This document shows positions 26,501 through 39,894 of a DNA stretch of 64,000 nucleotides, in pieces. The position numbers were made by a program, and so were the translations under genes. Every line of letters starts with the position of its first letter. The first letter of the stretch is position 1. Source of the stretch: Camarhynchus parvulus (lineage: Eukaryota; Chordata; Aves; Passeriformes; Thraupidae); the NCBI RefSeq assembly GCF_901933205.1, contig NC_044573.1, forward strand, positions 61,805,993 to 61,869,992. The letters are read 5' to 3'. Under the pieces are notes generated by a model. It was not told where the DNA came from. It saw nothing but the letters and a program-made list of their open reading frames with translations, and did no database searches.

Positions 26501-27268
26501 GTTTTGACACAATAAGGACAGTAGGAAAAAGATTTATATGGAGGCATATAGCAGCAATTTAATATCAATATTGCAGCTGAAAAATTTTGTTCAAAAGGAA
26601 TGGCATAACAAGGGCAGATAAATACTCTGCCCCTTCCTCCTCTAAGGAAGACAGTTCTCAGATTTTGGTGTACAGCATGATCAAAATGAGTCATTCTCCC
26701 TATGAGACAACAATCCCTAACCTGGGAACTTTTTATCTTTGCTGTTTGTATAGATCATTTAGTCTACCTTTTATTGTGTGTTGGACTTAACTATTCGGTA
26801 TGTGAGCTTTAAAAATTTTAGAAAATGCAGTGAAAAGAACATTTTTCCTTCCAAAAGTAGTTTGGAAAACATAAAATATTAATCTTGGTAAACAACTCAA
26901 GATAAATAGGAAAAATGTTTAGCAAATAATGTTTTTCTGAATCATGACCAACACATGTTACTGCATAGCTGTTACAGATCAGCAAAACATATTCTTGCTT
27001 TTAAAAGTAGTTGTATGGCTCAATTAAAAATAGAATAATTATTAAAGACACTTAATATTGTGATTTTTATCCAAATATATTTTCTATGTATATATATAAA
27101 ATTGAACTATATTGTATGTAACTCTGACTATGCAGGTGATAAAGCCGTGGTGCAGCCATAATATTTTAAGCACTTTTAAATAATTTTTTTAATATGAGAA
27201 TGCATCTGATATTTTTATGTGTGAAAATCATTTTAATATTGACAAATCTGCGTTGCATTTTTTTTCAG

Positions 27269-27319
27269 AAATTCAAAAACAGAAAACGGAGAGACCTGAA
27301 AAACGAACACCAGCAAAGG
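27269..27319 (+). CDS. TRDN: TRDN exon 5: first KEKE-type exon
   Basis: The exon is 51 nt (17 residues), phase 1-1, with acceptor ttttttttcag and donor AAGG|GTAACT. It reads EIQKQKTERPEKRTPAK, closely following human EIHKDKTEKQEKPER at the same place. It begins the Lys/Glu-rich luminal region that in mammals binds calsequestrin and the luminal face of the ryanodine receptor. It is three codons shorter than the four exons that follow, but shares their K-x-K-x-E pattern. Confidence 0.94.
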
Positions 27320-30300
27320 GTAACTGTTTTTTTGTCTATTTGCCCACATATATTTTTGTAACAGACAGTGTCTTTGTTAACTACATAATTTTTTGTTAAC
27401 TTGGTTAACTATTCCTGTTGTATCATAGAAGCATTCAAGCATCAGCTGGCACAGACTGCAAAGGATCAAAAAGCCATGTATACCTAAGCATTAACAAAAA
27501 AAAATAATTTTATGCTTGTGTAGCTAGATTGAAAATGCACGTTCATAATAAGATTCTCCTGCCCAAACTTTTCCAGAAATCCTTTTTCTAGTAAAAGTGC
27601 AAGAAAGCTGAGCGTTGATGAACTTCCTCTGGTGCAAAAGGCATGAAGTGAGTTGGGCAAGGAAAAAAGTAAATTTATAGGCCAGTGGGTGCCATCCAAG
27701 TTAGGAAGTCATAGCTAAGAGTGAGCCAGGTGTGTATCAGAGATAAGAAAACTTCCATTTTAAGAACCTGGTCTTTTTCAAACTGTTTAATCTCCTATAA
27801 CTGGAACTTTCTGAAAACGCACAGAGGAACTGGTTTGGACTGGTTTTCAGAGATCATACAAAGAAAGGTGTTTTCTGGGATATCTGAAGGGGTTTTTTTG
27901 CCTAACAGAACTCCTCCATAAAGGCTAGGCCACATAAAACTTCATGAGCATCCCTCTAACACGCTGGTGCTCAGCATGATAGTGGCAGGAGGAAGCAAGA
28001 AGCCAGCTTATTAAAAATATTGTGTGTACACATACACCCTCCCTCATGCAATTAAATTCATTTCTGCATGTATTGTTAATGTGGTTTTATAGTATTTTAC
28101 ACCTCTGTAAAGTGTTTTTATGGTATTTTTCAGCTCCAGTTCTGTGCTAATCAGGGTCATCTGAACTGCCTAGAATGGTTTCCCAACTACTTAATAAATC
28201 ATGTTTAATCAAAATGAATTTTTTAGGATACCAGTGGGCAAGCCACTCAATAATGAACTCAGATCCATTAGCAAGGATCCCAGTTAAGGTCTTTTCAAGC
28301 AAAATAATCTAAGAACACAAATCATGTTGCAATCTTGGCCAAAACAGCCTCTTGTGTACCGTTTAATCTATACAAATGTGCATTTCTTTACACAAAATAA
28401 TAATAACATTGCAGAAATTATCACAAAGAAATTATAAGATGCTGGAAAAAAAAAGTGTTCAGCTGTCATTAGTTAAATCCCATTATTTGTGTGTCTGATA
28501 ATGCAATCTCTAGTTGTACAATCAGTTGCTGAAGTACAAAACAATTTTTTTTCTCTAATTTGTTTTCAAGTTTTATCCCAACAATGCGACTTGTACATAG
28601 GAGGAACAATGACAAGAAAACTTCTGTCTGGCCCCTGCCTACAGTGTGATAAAGGCATGAATCCTTAGGGAATTTTACTGTTACCTTCTAAAGTATCTTC
28701 AGAAAATATGCACAAATAGTCTTTTATTGTTTTTAACAGAAAAAATCCAGAAGCAAAATTATTTTTAATAGCAAGAAATGGAAAAAACATTTCTGTCTTC
28801 TGCCCGACATGTGGGAACACTAGAGTTTTAAAAGTAATTTAATTGTATTTTTTTGAATAGTCAAATCCTCCGAGTACAAGTCCCACAATTTACAAGGGAG
28901 TTCAATCTATAAGCCTCATTTTTGAAAGATTGAAGTGAAATATGAGGAACACTTATAATGAATAAAAATCCCAGATGGAAGTGACTGAAATTAAAAGATT
29001 CAAGCAGTATTGAGAGCTGGGCAAACTGGTGCCCTAAAATTTGCTTTGAATTAAATATTTTGATAAACTACTAGCAATAATGTCTATTTCAATTATTGTA
29101 ACAAATTTAATCCTGGAAAGAAGAAATACTCTGAGAAATAATTTCACAAAGCCATTGGTCATGCTTAAGAGCCCTGATATCAAATTATTTCATGGTAACA
29201 CATACAAATTAGGGTCTTTCCAATTTGGTATTTGAGGTATTAATAATTTCACAAATGCAGCGGCACCTGGACTGCATGACCAGGAGCTTGATCATCCAGC
29301 AGAGGCACAAGGAATTGATTATCTTTCTGTACAAAACTCTCCTGAGCATCTAGATATTGTGTTCTAGATAGATTTTGCAGGACTTTGAGTTGCTTCTGGA
29401 GTCTGTTTAAGAAATAGGTGATATAATTGTTATTACTGTTACTACCAATGAGAGTTAATTACACATTATTTTGGCAAAAAGTAAGAACAATAGTAAAAAA
29501 TATCACGATAAAAGTATATGTAAGTACAGAATTTCTCTCTAATTGAAGTTCCAATGACAATTTCTGATTTTTATGGAAAACTGATCTCACTAGTGAAATG
29601 AATTGCCCTGCATTTCTGGGAAATAGCTCTAATTAAAACAGGCATTGAGAAGGAATGGAAAAACGTTTATTTACTGCATGGCTTTTCCCAAAATCACTTC
29701 ACTAATACATTGCTGTTGCGGTGAGGTATGGAAGAAAACAATGTAATGATGGTTAATTTACTGTAACTGGAAGACAAAGTCTTTGAGACAGCTAAATAGA
29801 TAAATAAAGCTAGATCATACAAATCCTAGTATTCTAGAAACTCACATAATTTCACCAAGTTAATAAATTAAAAGGCATATTTCATACACAGACAAATCTG
29901 TCTCGCCTGATTTCTCAAGGTACAGCTACAACTATACCTGCATTAACTTTAAACTGGAGAACCATGGTACAGATGGCAACATAGCTGTCATTTCCTTAAA
30001 TTATGTATTTGGACCTGGGAATCTGTGCCCCTCTCCACACCATCCCCTTTTTTTTCAGCATTCCTTCAGGAAGAATTAAGCTGTAGCCCTCTAAAGTTGC
30101 TTTGCTTCCGAATGAAAGCATCTAGGCAGAGATTTAATGCTCTCTGACTAATGCACTCTAGCTTCATTGTATTAGTTCATTTATCTTAACTTTCCTGAGA
30201 GTGCTGCTCTGTAGACAAGCACTTAGTCTGTTAGCTAGAGCAAGCAATCTCTGCTTCATGCTTACTGCACTCATCACCTGGCTTTGTACTAAGCAGCAGA

Positions 30301-33300
30301 CTTAAGACTTACTCAGCTGGAAACTATTTTTGCTTCTCTTAGGTACAGAAGTAGTGCCTTACTACACCTCTTCTTTTCACACTTTCTGTTTTGGAAGGTG
30401 AAATGTCTTTGTTGGAAAACTTTATCCAAGAAAAACTAAATCACATCCCCCTTGACTATGTCTTCAATTTGATGCAAATAAAATCTGTGATGATGATTGA
30501 AATTAAAAAAATCTTCTCACATATATGCAACACCTCTTATTTTTATTTTTCTATGAAGTAGATAGCAATATTAAGTTTGGAATACATTGTTAAATTACCT
30601 TAAAATTTTCCATTATAAGCTTCTATTTTAGATTATTTATAAATTTATCACACTCCAGTCACTTAGGATGAGATTTCCCATGTTCATTTTTTTGCCTCAG
30701 GCTGAATTTTCATTCAAAGACATGCAAAAATGTTTCAGCAATTTCCAAAATCTAGGTTAGTGAAAATTAGGTTGGGGTGTTATATTTTTTCCAATGTTAA
30801 CAACACTTCAGTCTGAGCTTATGACTTCTTGGTATTTGCAAGGAAGTCCAAGAAAATTTCTTTTAATTTGTGGAAAAATTTTAGCTTCCACAATTGCCAT
30901 AAACCTACTTGGTTTTAAGGCTAGTAGTTATTTTTTCTTATGGATGTCACCAGCATCCTAGTAGCAAAAGCAATAAAAGAGGTGATCTTTTAACTACAAA
31001 ATGTGTCATAAAGCAAATAAAATGGTTGAATTCAAGTTGAATGAACAGTTTTAGTTTCAGCATTTTTCAGCTGAAGAGTGTGTAAATAGCCTTACAAACA
31101 TTGTTGTATGCTTGTGCTGGTTTTTTTTTTTTTTTTTTATGGAAAGTAAAATCCAATCAACTGTATTTTTTTTTCACAGAAATATGGCCAGCCTGGCTAA
31201 TTCTAAAATTGAATGCTTGCACCTAGAATTTTGGGCTTGAGAAAGAGCACATATTAAACCCTTGACAAAGAAAAATATATCCAAGTGACAAAATATGGAA
31301 ATGATCTGTAGACAGTGATGTATTTTCTATGACAGAGCTTTTATAACTACATATGAAGTTGAACATGAAAATATTTCAGGGGAGAGTCAATATGCTAAGA
31401 AATATCAGGTTTAAATTTGTCAGAACAAAAGCTTCTGTGGATTTTGTTGGTCTTGTGACTGAAGAGTCAAAAATGGCCAGTGATCACAGCCCTGAAACAT
31501 GAACACTTTAATATTTGGCAGCACCTGCCCTTCCCAAATAAGGGAAGCCATAGCTCTGACAGTGCCCATAAGAGGTAATGATAAACATTACAATCTGAGA
31601 TTAGCAGCCTCTGAGGCTATGGGGATATCAACACACAGGATAAGGCTCTCAAACTAACCAGAGATCACCTTCAGCCTATAACTGGGAAGAGAAAAATAGC
31701 TTATGCTTATGCCAGCCTGGTCTCTGCTTATCCACATTCCAGGCTCCCTGCCCAGATACATCAAGTTACTTTTCTTTCTCAAGAAGGGGCCAACTTAACC
31801 CTACTTCATGTTTTAAGCTGTAGTCCACAAAAATTTTAGTATTTCCTTGCATTTTTGCTGTTTGCGTCATTCTGAGGATGTGAAACAAATTTAAATTAGA
31901 TTTTTCTGTCCACTTTCAGGTCTGCTGACATTCAATTCAGTTAGTGTTGTTCAAGGCTCATTTTATGGGTTTGCTGTGTGGGTATGGGTTTTGTTTGTTT
32001 TGATTTCTTTTGGGTTCTTTGGTTTGTTTTCCTGTTGTTGTGTGTTTTTTTTTTTTTTCTGAAATCATGAAATAAGGAAATTCTATGGAAAAACTACTTC
32101 AAAATTTTAAAAACACACAATAATCTCTCTTACACAAGCAAGATGCCCTGTGGATAACAAGAAGCTTTCTGATTATCAATCTGTTCTGCATAGTTCAGCT
32201 GTATTTTTTGGCGTAGAGACTACAAGAGCTTTTGTCTGAATGTGCAGAAGCTCATGTTTCACTCACACTGACCATCACATTGTTTGCAAAACTCTGCTGT
32301 TGGTCCTGCCAAAACTGACAAAAGTGTTTAGGATAGAGCCAGCGTCTGCTAATACAAATGCAAGATGTAAAATCATGCTACAATTTCTGCAGAAATACTC
32401 AGTTTGGAGAATGTTTTTTTCTTGGTATGCTCCTAGATCTGCTAAAGCATTTGAATGAGTTGCAGTCTGTAATTCATTCAATAATATATTGCTGGTGCTG
32501 CTATTTTCTTCACAGCCTGTTTTTTTAGTGTAAATTTGCTGTCCACATTCTTTAAAGGCTTTGAAATATCTCTCTTCAATCTTTTTCAACTGTACAGCTG
32601 TTTCTTATCACAATAATTTACTTGTTATGACTGAAAGTGAATTTTGGATAATCCGAACACATATAAGACATAAAGAATTTACTGAATGTTCTGAATTATT
32701 TTTCTTAATGGCTACAGCCTGCTTTTTAATGTGGAAAAACTCAGCCAACAAAAAAGTGCTTGCACTTTCATGAAATGGCATTCACTGCAAAGCTGGTGAA
32801 ATGAATGGATACAAAAGCATAATGTGCTTGTTTATAAAGCTCACTGTCTTCTAATCAGAATTTGTCTTACTTTTTCCCAGAAACCTGGGTACAGAAAAGA
32901 AAACAATATTTCCCTGAAATTATGAAATGCTAGTCTTTTAGTAGTATGGGTTTACTAAGAATAAAATCATTAGTACATGGGATTGAACCACTTCATAACA
33001 TGGTCTGAGACCTAGGTGGGCAGAGAGTCTATAAGGACTCGTGTTTGCCTGCCTCTTGCAGGACATGGAGTCAGTTGTGTTTTGAACAGCTGCTCTTCCT
33101 GAGGTTACACTCTGATTAAAAGAGATGTTTTCTCATTAATCCATCCTGTGACGGAAGTGACAGCTAAAAATAAAGAAAAACATAGCATAGAAAGCAATAT
33201 GCTTGTCGTTTTTTTGTTAAGAATAGAAAGCAATGCTGTCAAGGGCTGAAAATAATTTCCTCTGTCAGAAATCTAAGAGTCAGGGTGGTTGTGTAATGAG

Positions 33301-33597
33301 ACCAAAAGAGAAAGGACAGATTAGATTGAGGTTGCTGAATAATCACTTCTTTCAGAAAAATATAGTCTGATATCTGACTTATTCAAGGAAAATATTTCTC
33401 TTGGACCTGGAATTAAATTTTGACATTTAGAAGGTCTATACATCATCATGTACCTGTGACTCAGAGCTAAAATCCATTATTTGGGTTTATGAATGCTTTT
33501 CCTTGATCACTTTCATGAGATAATAAGTGTGCTTAATACATCTAGATTAAAAGTTTATTGTGAGCATGGAGTTTATTTATTTGTTTATTATTTGTAG
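27320..33597 (+). other. TRDN: TRDN intron 5 (6.3 kb)
   Basis: AT-rich intron with an 18-nt T run at 31121-31138 and further T-rich simple sequence at about 31980-32060. A moderately GC-richer stretch lies at 31500-31800. No extra exon, RNA gene or repeat family was recognised. Confidence 0.8.
31121..31138 (+). repeat. Poly(T) tract
   Basis: A run of 18 T in intron 5 with no flanking element that I recognise. Confidence 0.9.
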
Positions 33598-33657
33598 CAA
33601 CACAGAGAGACAAACCTGAAAAACAAGAAAAAATTGAGAGGAAGGAACCCCCAAAAG
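33598..33657 (+). CDS. TRDN: TRDN exon 6: 60-nt KEKE exon
   Basis: The exon is 60 nt (20 residues), phase 1-1, with acceptor tatttgtag and a strong donor AAAG|GTATGT. The peptide begins ATQRDKPEKQEKIERK and ends EPPK. Alternating Lys and Glu make a KEKE motif, the type of segment through which triadin binds calsequestrin. It has the same length, phase and pattern as exons 7, 8 and 9, which indicates tandem exon duplication. Confidence 0.93.
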
Positions 33658-36297
33658 GTATGTATTCAGCTTTTGATATTCCTTGCCTTTTTATCAGTGA
33701 TTCAAAATAGGCTAATCTATTGACTCTTAGACTGTTCTTGTAGATCCCAATAATGTTTATGTATGGAGGAGGTGTTGTGAAAGCCAGCTGGAAAGAGAAT
33801 GAGGTTTTTAAAACTACAGAATAGCTGAAATTACATTCAGATAGTCTTTACTGTACTAGTTATGTAAAAGTACCTAGAGAAAAATTGGTGGTTTTTTTAT
33901 TCTTCTTGAATAAATCCAAGCATATTATTTGCCCTTGAGAACATTTTCCACCAAAATGTAATTAGTAAATTATAACATACTGGAAATGGTCCATGTAGAC
34001 ATTTTGCTTTGGAAATCTGCTTAAAATAAAGAGAAAAAAAAAAAAAAAAGAAAAAAAAGAGGAAAAATAAATTAATCCAGATTAATTTCAGAGACACTGG
34101 GGAGAGGTTTTAGAGAGAATTTAATAATTTCCTGTTGGTGTATGCCAATAACAAATTACAGATCTGTTGTAGGAGTCAGAATCATGATAGTGCTTATTCT
34201 CCACCCACAACTCATGAGTTATCTCTGGGTTACAATAGCCACTGTCTATTTTACCTTTTGTGAGGATATTTTAGCCAAATGAAATCTTGGTGGAGTGCAC
34301 CTACTTGTCAAAACAATTCTTCTGAGAACATGTCCTTTACACTAACCTATGGCAAATGACGTCTTGGGCTGGAGGAAGAAAAATATTCTGGAAGAGCAAA
34401 CAGGCCAATGATCATAATAAATTATCAAAAAAAGAAAAGGGAAGACCAAATATCCAGCCCCAGCAGACTTATTCAGGTCAAGAACTCAAGCGAAGGTGAA
34501 TTTCCTGAAAGCTGTACTTGACAAGGCCTTTCTAACATTTTCTGATTGGAGCTTTTCCATTTCATATAAGTAATTCAAAGTGCCTTGAGCTAACAGGACT
34601 GATTTTAGAAGTTAATGGCAGGCATATAAATTGAGGTGTCTCTTAGAATGAATATTTATTGGTAGAAAACAGAATGGTGATAACATGGGAAATTTTTCTG
34701 GGGTTTAGAAAAATTACGAAGCAAAAGCAATAATGTCCCATATTAAAACATGAATTTATCTTTAAGACTTCTGTTATAATGAGGAAAACCTGCGGAACTC
34801 TTCAACTTGATTTCACAGGAGAACAATATTTAATGTTTTATTAAGTTTCTTAGAACAAGAAAAAATTATCCCAGACAAACTCAGATAGCCGTTGAAAAAA
34901 ATGACAATTATACTGCCTTCGCTTGCCATAAATCCTATTAATATTCTGTCTACCTAGTGGTATTTTTTCTTGAAGTGAACTATTTGCTTTATGTAGTGAA
35001 CTATTGCCAAAACTGCTACAAAATCACAACTGTGTATAGAGATTCTCTGTATTCACAGTGCTAATAAACATTACTTTCAGACTGCACATTAAATTTCAAA
35101 ACTAAGACTATGAATGTGTGTCTTTCTAAGGTCCATTTCATTATAGTGTGACTGGGAGACTCTAGAGACTGCATCCCTGTATTTTTGCTGCTTATTTTCT
35201 ACATTAAATACATTGCATTTTCAAGATCGAGATAATGGAGCGTATAAATAGCATCCTATTCTAATCCATAATCAACTTCTGGGATGAAGTTTAAGAAAGT
35301 TATTTAATGACACAGAGAGTAATTAGAAGTGCGTCAGTCACTTAACACTGTCTCAGAGATGTCAGGCATATTCTCAAGTATTTCATCACTATATTGCTTA
35401 AAAATGTGGAAGCCTGAATATTGCCTACCACTCTTCTTTTGCATCCAGTTATATGTGGAATTCATGGTACTGTAAAAGAAGTTTTTTATCTCCCCATGTT
35501 AGATAAAAGGATGAAATCTCCACAGGAGTTAGACTTAAGCTAGGCTTGCATTTTCACAGCTGTTCTGTCAGAAGTGCTCTAAAACCCACACGCTTATTTT
35601 TCATTTTCTGGAACATTACAGCGTAATTGTAAAATCCTAAGAAAAGTGAGTGGAAAATGTTCTGTGAAAGAGTGGATAGCATAATGCAGTTTCCACTGTC
35701 ATAATGTTAGTTTTGCTTTGCACATACTGGGTATCTAATTATGGTTCTGGGGTCGTCATTGCTAGGGACTGATCTCAGCTAGTGTCCATGTCTGTATCCA
35801 TTACTAACCATCCATATCCATTACTGGTTATCCATTTCAAGCCAGCTGGCAAGTCACAGATGTATCATTTGCGCATGTGATTCTCCTCTCCTGTTCCAAG
35901 ATTGATTCCAGGGTTTTTACAACCTGTGTCTGACTGAGTATGGGGTGGCTAAGGTGAAGCCCTCTTCCTCTCAGAGGCAGCAGCATTTACTGTGAACTGT
36001 GCCTTAGTAACCAACAGTTTTCTGGAATTCTTCTGGAAGTGACAGGCAATTGCAAGAGATGATGTTATGCAGCAAACAGCTGAGGTATGTTACCATGGCA
36101 GTAACTCGTTAGACAGAGCTGGCTGCTCACACCCTGTAGTATGATGTACGCTGGAAAAATATGCACGGAGCAGCTCAGCAGTAACACACTCTGCCACTTA
36201 GTATCCTAAGGCATCCTTGGTGAAATTGTTTTAAATTCTTAATTTTTCACACTTTTTTCTTTTTGGGTATATATAAAGCAGTTTCTTTCTTTCTTAG
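33658..36297 (+). other. TRDN: TRDN intron 6
   Basis: About 2.6 kb, AT-rich, with an A-rich tract at 34033-34068. The minus-strand frame over the tract is an artefact. No other structure was seen. Confidence 0.8.
34033..34068 (+). repeat. Poly(A)-rich tract
   Basis: A runs interrupted by single G residues. This is simple sequence in intron 6. Confidence 0.9.
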
Positions 36298-36357
36298 TGA
36301 CAAGTAAAGACAAACTGGAAAGACAAGAAAAACCTGAAAAAAAGGAAAGGCATGCAG
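36298..36357 (+). CDS. TRDN: TRDN exon 7: 60-nt KEKE exon
   Basis: The exon is 60 nt (20 residues), phase 1-1, with a strong pyrimidine tract (tttctttctttcttag) and donor GCAG|GTAATT. The peptide begins VTSKDKLERQEKPEKK and ends ERHA. The nucleotide sequence is clearly related to exon 6 (shared GACAAAC, ACAAGAAAAA and GGAA blocks at matching offsets). Its role is inferred from the KEKE composition: part of the luminal calsequestrin and ryanodine receptor contact region. Confidence 0.93.
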
Positions 36358-37738
36358 GTAATTATTTAATGTCAGAATTTATTTTTACATTAGGAGGTAC
36401 CCTAAAGCTTATTCTCTATTCAATTTCTATTTATGTATCCCTTCGATTGCAGAAAAAAAGAGTTATGAAATATTATGAATAAAAATAATGAAATCATAAC
36501 AAATTTGCAGTCTTACACACTAAGTAGCATTTAATAGTCCTTCTGCATGTTTTTTGTTGGTTTGTTTTTTTCCTGGGGAAGGGAGATCATATATTTCGTA
36601 CTCTGGATTAGTGTAATCTTATGATAATCACTGAGTATTTCCAACACTTGCAACAAGAATGGTTGCTAAGAGACTATGGTCACCCAAGAAAAAGGCACCT
36701 GACAGCCGTTTCACAGAGGTAATCAGGAAGGCCATGTGGAAAAAAAAAAGCATTTTAAATAAAATACTGCATAGGGCGGCTGAATAGCCACTGAGTATGC
36801 CAGGACCAGTTCTTTCAGTAGTTACTTGAAGTAAATAGGTATCTAGCACTGTTTTATCTTCCCCAGTTCTTACTTTCTTTTTAAACACCAGCTCCATCCT
36901 CATGCATACATTTCTGTGTTCTTAGGATAATCTCATACCTTGCACTCAAATAGGGAACTGTGTGTTTTCACACACATGATCCCTGTAGGTCACCTCAGGG
37001 CACATCAGCCCATGTATATATCAGTTTTGCACATCCATGGACAAGTTACTGTGCACACTTTAATCCCAAAAAATTAGCAAATCAGAGTCCACACAGGAGA
37101 ATATTTTAGATTACCCAATACTCAGTGACTACTGCACAACTCAGGTGCATTCTGAAACCTGAGCCAGAAATCTAGGAACTACAGAGCAGTTAATTTCAAT
37201 TTGTAAGGTGGAAATTAGAAGCAAACAAAAAGCCCCAAAGAACATTAGTTACAATGTCACTGCAATTAGACTTGTAATTAATTATAGTGCTTAATCATTC
37301 ATAGCTGGAAAAACTGTTAGTTGTTCGGTGGAGTTCAGAAATCCTTCAGAAACTATCTTAAGTAATAAACAAAAAGCTAAAAAAACCCCAATAAGTCAAA
37401 ATAAACCAATAAATTACAGGATATAAATATATTAAAGAAAGAAAAAAACAATATTAATAAGTATGACTCTTCTTTACTATCTTTTTTCACGGGATTACTG
37501 GAGCTAGAAAGGCTACTGCTCCTCCAGCCAATGGCAAAGACCTCAGCGATGGCAGATGAGTTTTTGAAAGTTCCAATTCCATGTTTTGGCATCAACAACA
37601 AACAGCAGCAGCTGAATCAATCTTTCATATTCTTTGCATGCATGATCATGGTGCCTGCTTGTGTTTCTCGACCCTTTTTCTCATTCAAATGCAACCTTTT
37701 TTTTTAATGACCATTAAGATTATTGGTTTTATTTCTAG
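36358..37738 (+). other. TRDN: TRDN intron 7
   Basis: About 1.4 kb, AT-rich. No repeat or gene recognised. Confidence 0.8.
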
Positions 37739-37798
37739 CTGTTCACAAAGAGAAACCTGAAAAGCCAGAAAAACAAGAAAAGAAAGCACCATCTAAAG
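37739..37798 (+). CDS. TRDN: TRDN exon 8: 60-nt KEKE exon
   Basis: The exon is 60 nt (20 residues), phase 1-1, with acceptor ttttatttctag and donor AAAG|GTATTT. The peptide begins AVHKEKPEKPEKQEKK and ends APSK. It is the most regular KEKE repeat of the set. Its donor context is identical to that of exon 9 through GTATTTA, which fits a shared origin. Confidence 0.93.
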
Positions 37799-38761
37799 GT
37801 ATTTACGATCATTATTAAAAGTTGTACAATTTAAGTGTTTGAAATCTTGGGAGTGTGGAGATAAGTACTTAAAGTACAAAGCTCTTCTAGTCCATGTTGA
37901 ACACTTTTTGGGTGTTGTCTCTTTTGCTTGAGCAGGTCTTGATCAGCCCGAGTGAAGTCTTGCTCAGCATATTTTGTTTTGCTTTACTCTCCTGTTTTGA
38001 CGCACAGAGTTTATTACAAATTATCCTTACACAGCTAAAGAATGAAACCTATGATTATTTTCTTTGCATTCCCTGATGCATTTTTCTCCACAAAGGGATT
38101 CAGTAATTTGCCTGCAAAGAAGTTTTTCTCTTGTGTATTAGTTTTCAACTGGATGCAGACCAATGCAAGAGTATTTACTATCTCTCAATCTGCGTCTTCC
38201 ATCATATCCAAAAATAGAATTTCATTTTCTTGCCTTTATTTTTTTCAATAACATTTTAATTTCAGTATATGATTTGCACTGTCTTCTATGGCAGCAGTGG
38301 CTTTGGTTAAGATTTACGCATCTAATAATTATCATATATATTATGAAGCAATATCGTGGGTGTGTGAGGGGTGATTTTCACTATTCTTTTGACTGATAAT
38401 TCCATCTTTGGCTATGGTTTGGGCAGGGAAATTTAAAAATCCAATCACCTTGCCCTATTATGCCACTTTTTAAAGGCTAACATTTATTATTGCTTGGCAT
38501 TTTAATGTTTTTCTCTGAGGTTATATATTTCTCCATGGCAGATATTTCTATAATGAAGTTCATTTTCAGTCTTTGTCTCTTTTTATTTTACTCAGTTGAC
38601 TCTTGAGGAAATACTATACAACCAAATTCATATCAGTTTGTTATGGCATTGAGATTAATCCCATATGTTGAGATGCATGAATTAAATAGGTTCAATTTGA
38701 ATACGTTCAGACAATATAGGTACAAATATACAAATCACTCTTTTTTTTTACTTTATCATAG

Positions 38762-38818
38762 TATAAGGAGAAATGTAAAACAGAAAGTAAAAGTGAAGAA
38801 AGAAAGAAAGAAGAATGA
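38762..38818 (+). pseudogene. TRDN: Possible decayed KEKE exon
   Basis: A pyrimidine tract and ATAG at 38758-38761 precede a segment that reads YKEKCKTESKSEERKKEE then TGA in phase 0. Length and composition resemble the neighbouring 60-nt exons. However, the phase-1 frame needed by the gene hits a stop at once, and no good donor follows at the right distance. It is either a dead copy of the repeated exon or simply A/G-rich intron sequence. Confidence 0.2.
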
Positions 38819-39841
38819 AGACTTAAAGCCCTAAAAAAACTTTGAAGGGTAGCCATCGTCCAGTCTCTCTTACAGGGATATTGTTCATTTCTTTTTTCTA
38901 CTTTCAGTGTATAGCTTGAAAGTGTGGGATTTTTTTCATAAAATGAAATCATGCTGAAGTAAGCCAGAGAAAATAAATGCCCATAGTGTCTGTGTTGATT
39001 TGGAAAGCAAATAACTTCCAAGAATCACTGAGATAGTCCTAATAAGCAGCCAGCCTCTTTACCCATTTATCTTCTGCTAGCTAACCAAATAATCACTCAG
39101 AGCCTTAATGTGTTTAATAGCAGCCATGACTCCAGTCACTGGCTGGAAAATTTTATGAAGGATTTGGACACACTGCAGATCTTTGTGGCTGCAGTGTGAC
39201 ATAGCCATGCTGCCCTCTCTTGGGTAGTTTCCCTGCCGTGAGCCCCTACAGCATCAGGGCATGAGAACAGTTTTCCTCCTCAGCATGTCCAAAGGTGCAT
39301 TTCTGCCAGCACTGTGCTGCTGAGCTTTCCATTGCCAGGCCCACCTCCCTTTCCTCAGGGATCTGCTCTAAACTGGATTAGCTACCAGCAGTGCTGAGGG
39401 GTTGCTTCAACCACTTGCAGTCCCTAGGAAATGACAATGTTCAGGTTCTGGCCAGCTCTGGGGAATGGGCATACTGAAAACTGTGTGGCTACTTTCCACA
39501 CAGTCAGCAGGTTTTCTTTATGCTCATTACAAAGACTCAAGGTAATTCTTCAGACTCTGATAAAGGCTCCAGAAAGCCTCAGTGATATGAGTGTTTTTTT
39601 AAACACATCATCTAAAAACATCTTAAAAAAATAAAACCAAGTCTAAATATAAATAATGTCTCATGCAGGCTGGAGTTCCAGGATGGAATTCAGTTAGAGA
39701 GGATTGCTATTATGCAGTTATCAGTTGAAAGAAGTGTAATTAACTCTCAAGGCTGGTTTGTTCTGGAATTCTGTCTGGTGGTGACCAGGAGGACAAAGAT
39801 AGAGGTCTGCATAAAATGTTAGCAGCCTTTCTGGAACACAG

Positions 39842-39845
<4 letters not shown>

Positions 39846-39892
<47 letters not shown>
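39846..39892 (+). repeat. (TG)n microsatellite
   Basis: About 23 uninterrupted TG units in intron 8, likely polymorphic. TG repeats can bind CUG-BP/TDP-43-type proteins in RNA, so an effect on splicing of the following exon is possible but not shown. Confidence 0.95.

Positions 39893-39894
<2 letters not shown>

Larger units (their letters stand above)
14881..27268 (+). other. TRDN: TRDN intron 4 (12.4 kb)
   Basis: AT-rich intron. It holds an AAAAC-type tract at 17258-17284, a TTTG tract at 18543-18565, a compound AAT/AAC microsatellite at 21681-21764 and a perfect 16-bp inverted repeat at 23529-23586. GC-richer blocks at about 15950-17180, 19150-19270 and 23630-23950 contain nothing I recognise. 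No additional exon-like segment in triadin phase was found. Confidence 0.8.

Noticed and set aside
33165..33174. MEF2-like site (CTAAAAATAA), with similar ones near 22523, 27022 and 58323
   Set aside because: Such AT-rich words are expected often by chance here and show no clustering with other muscle sites.
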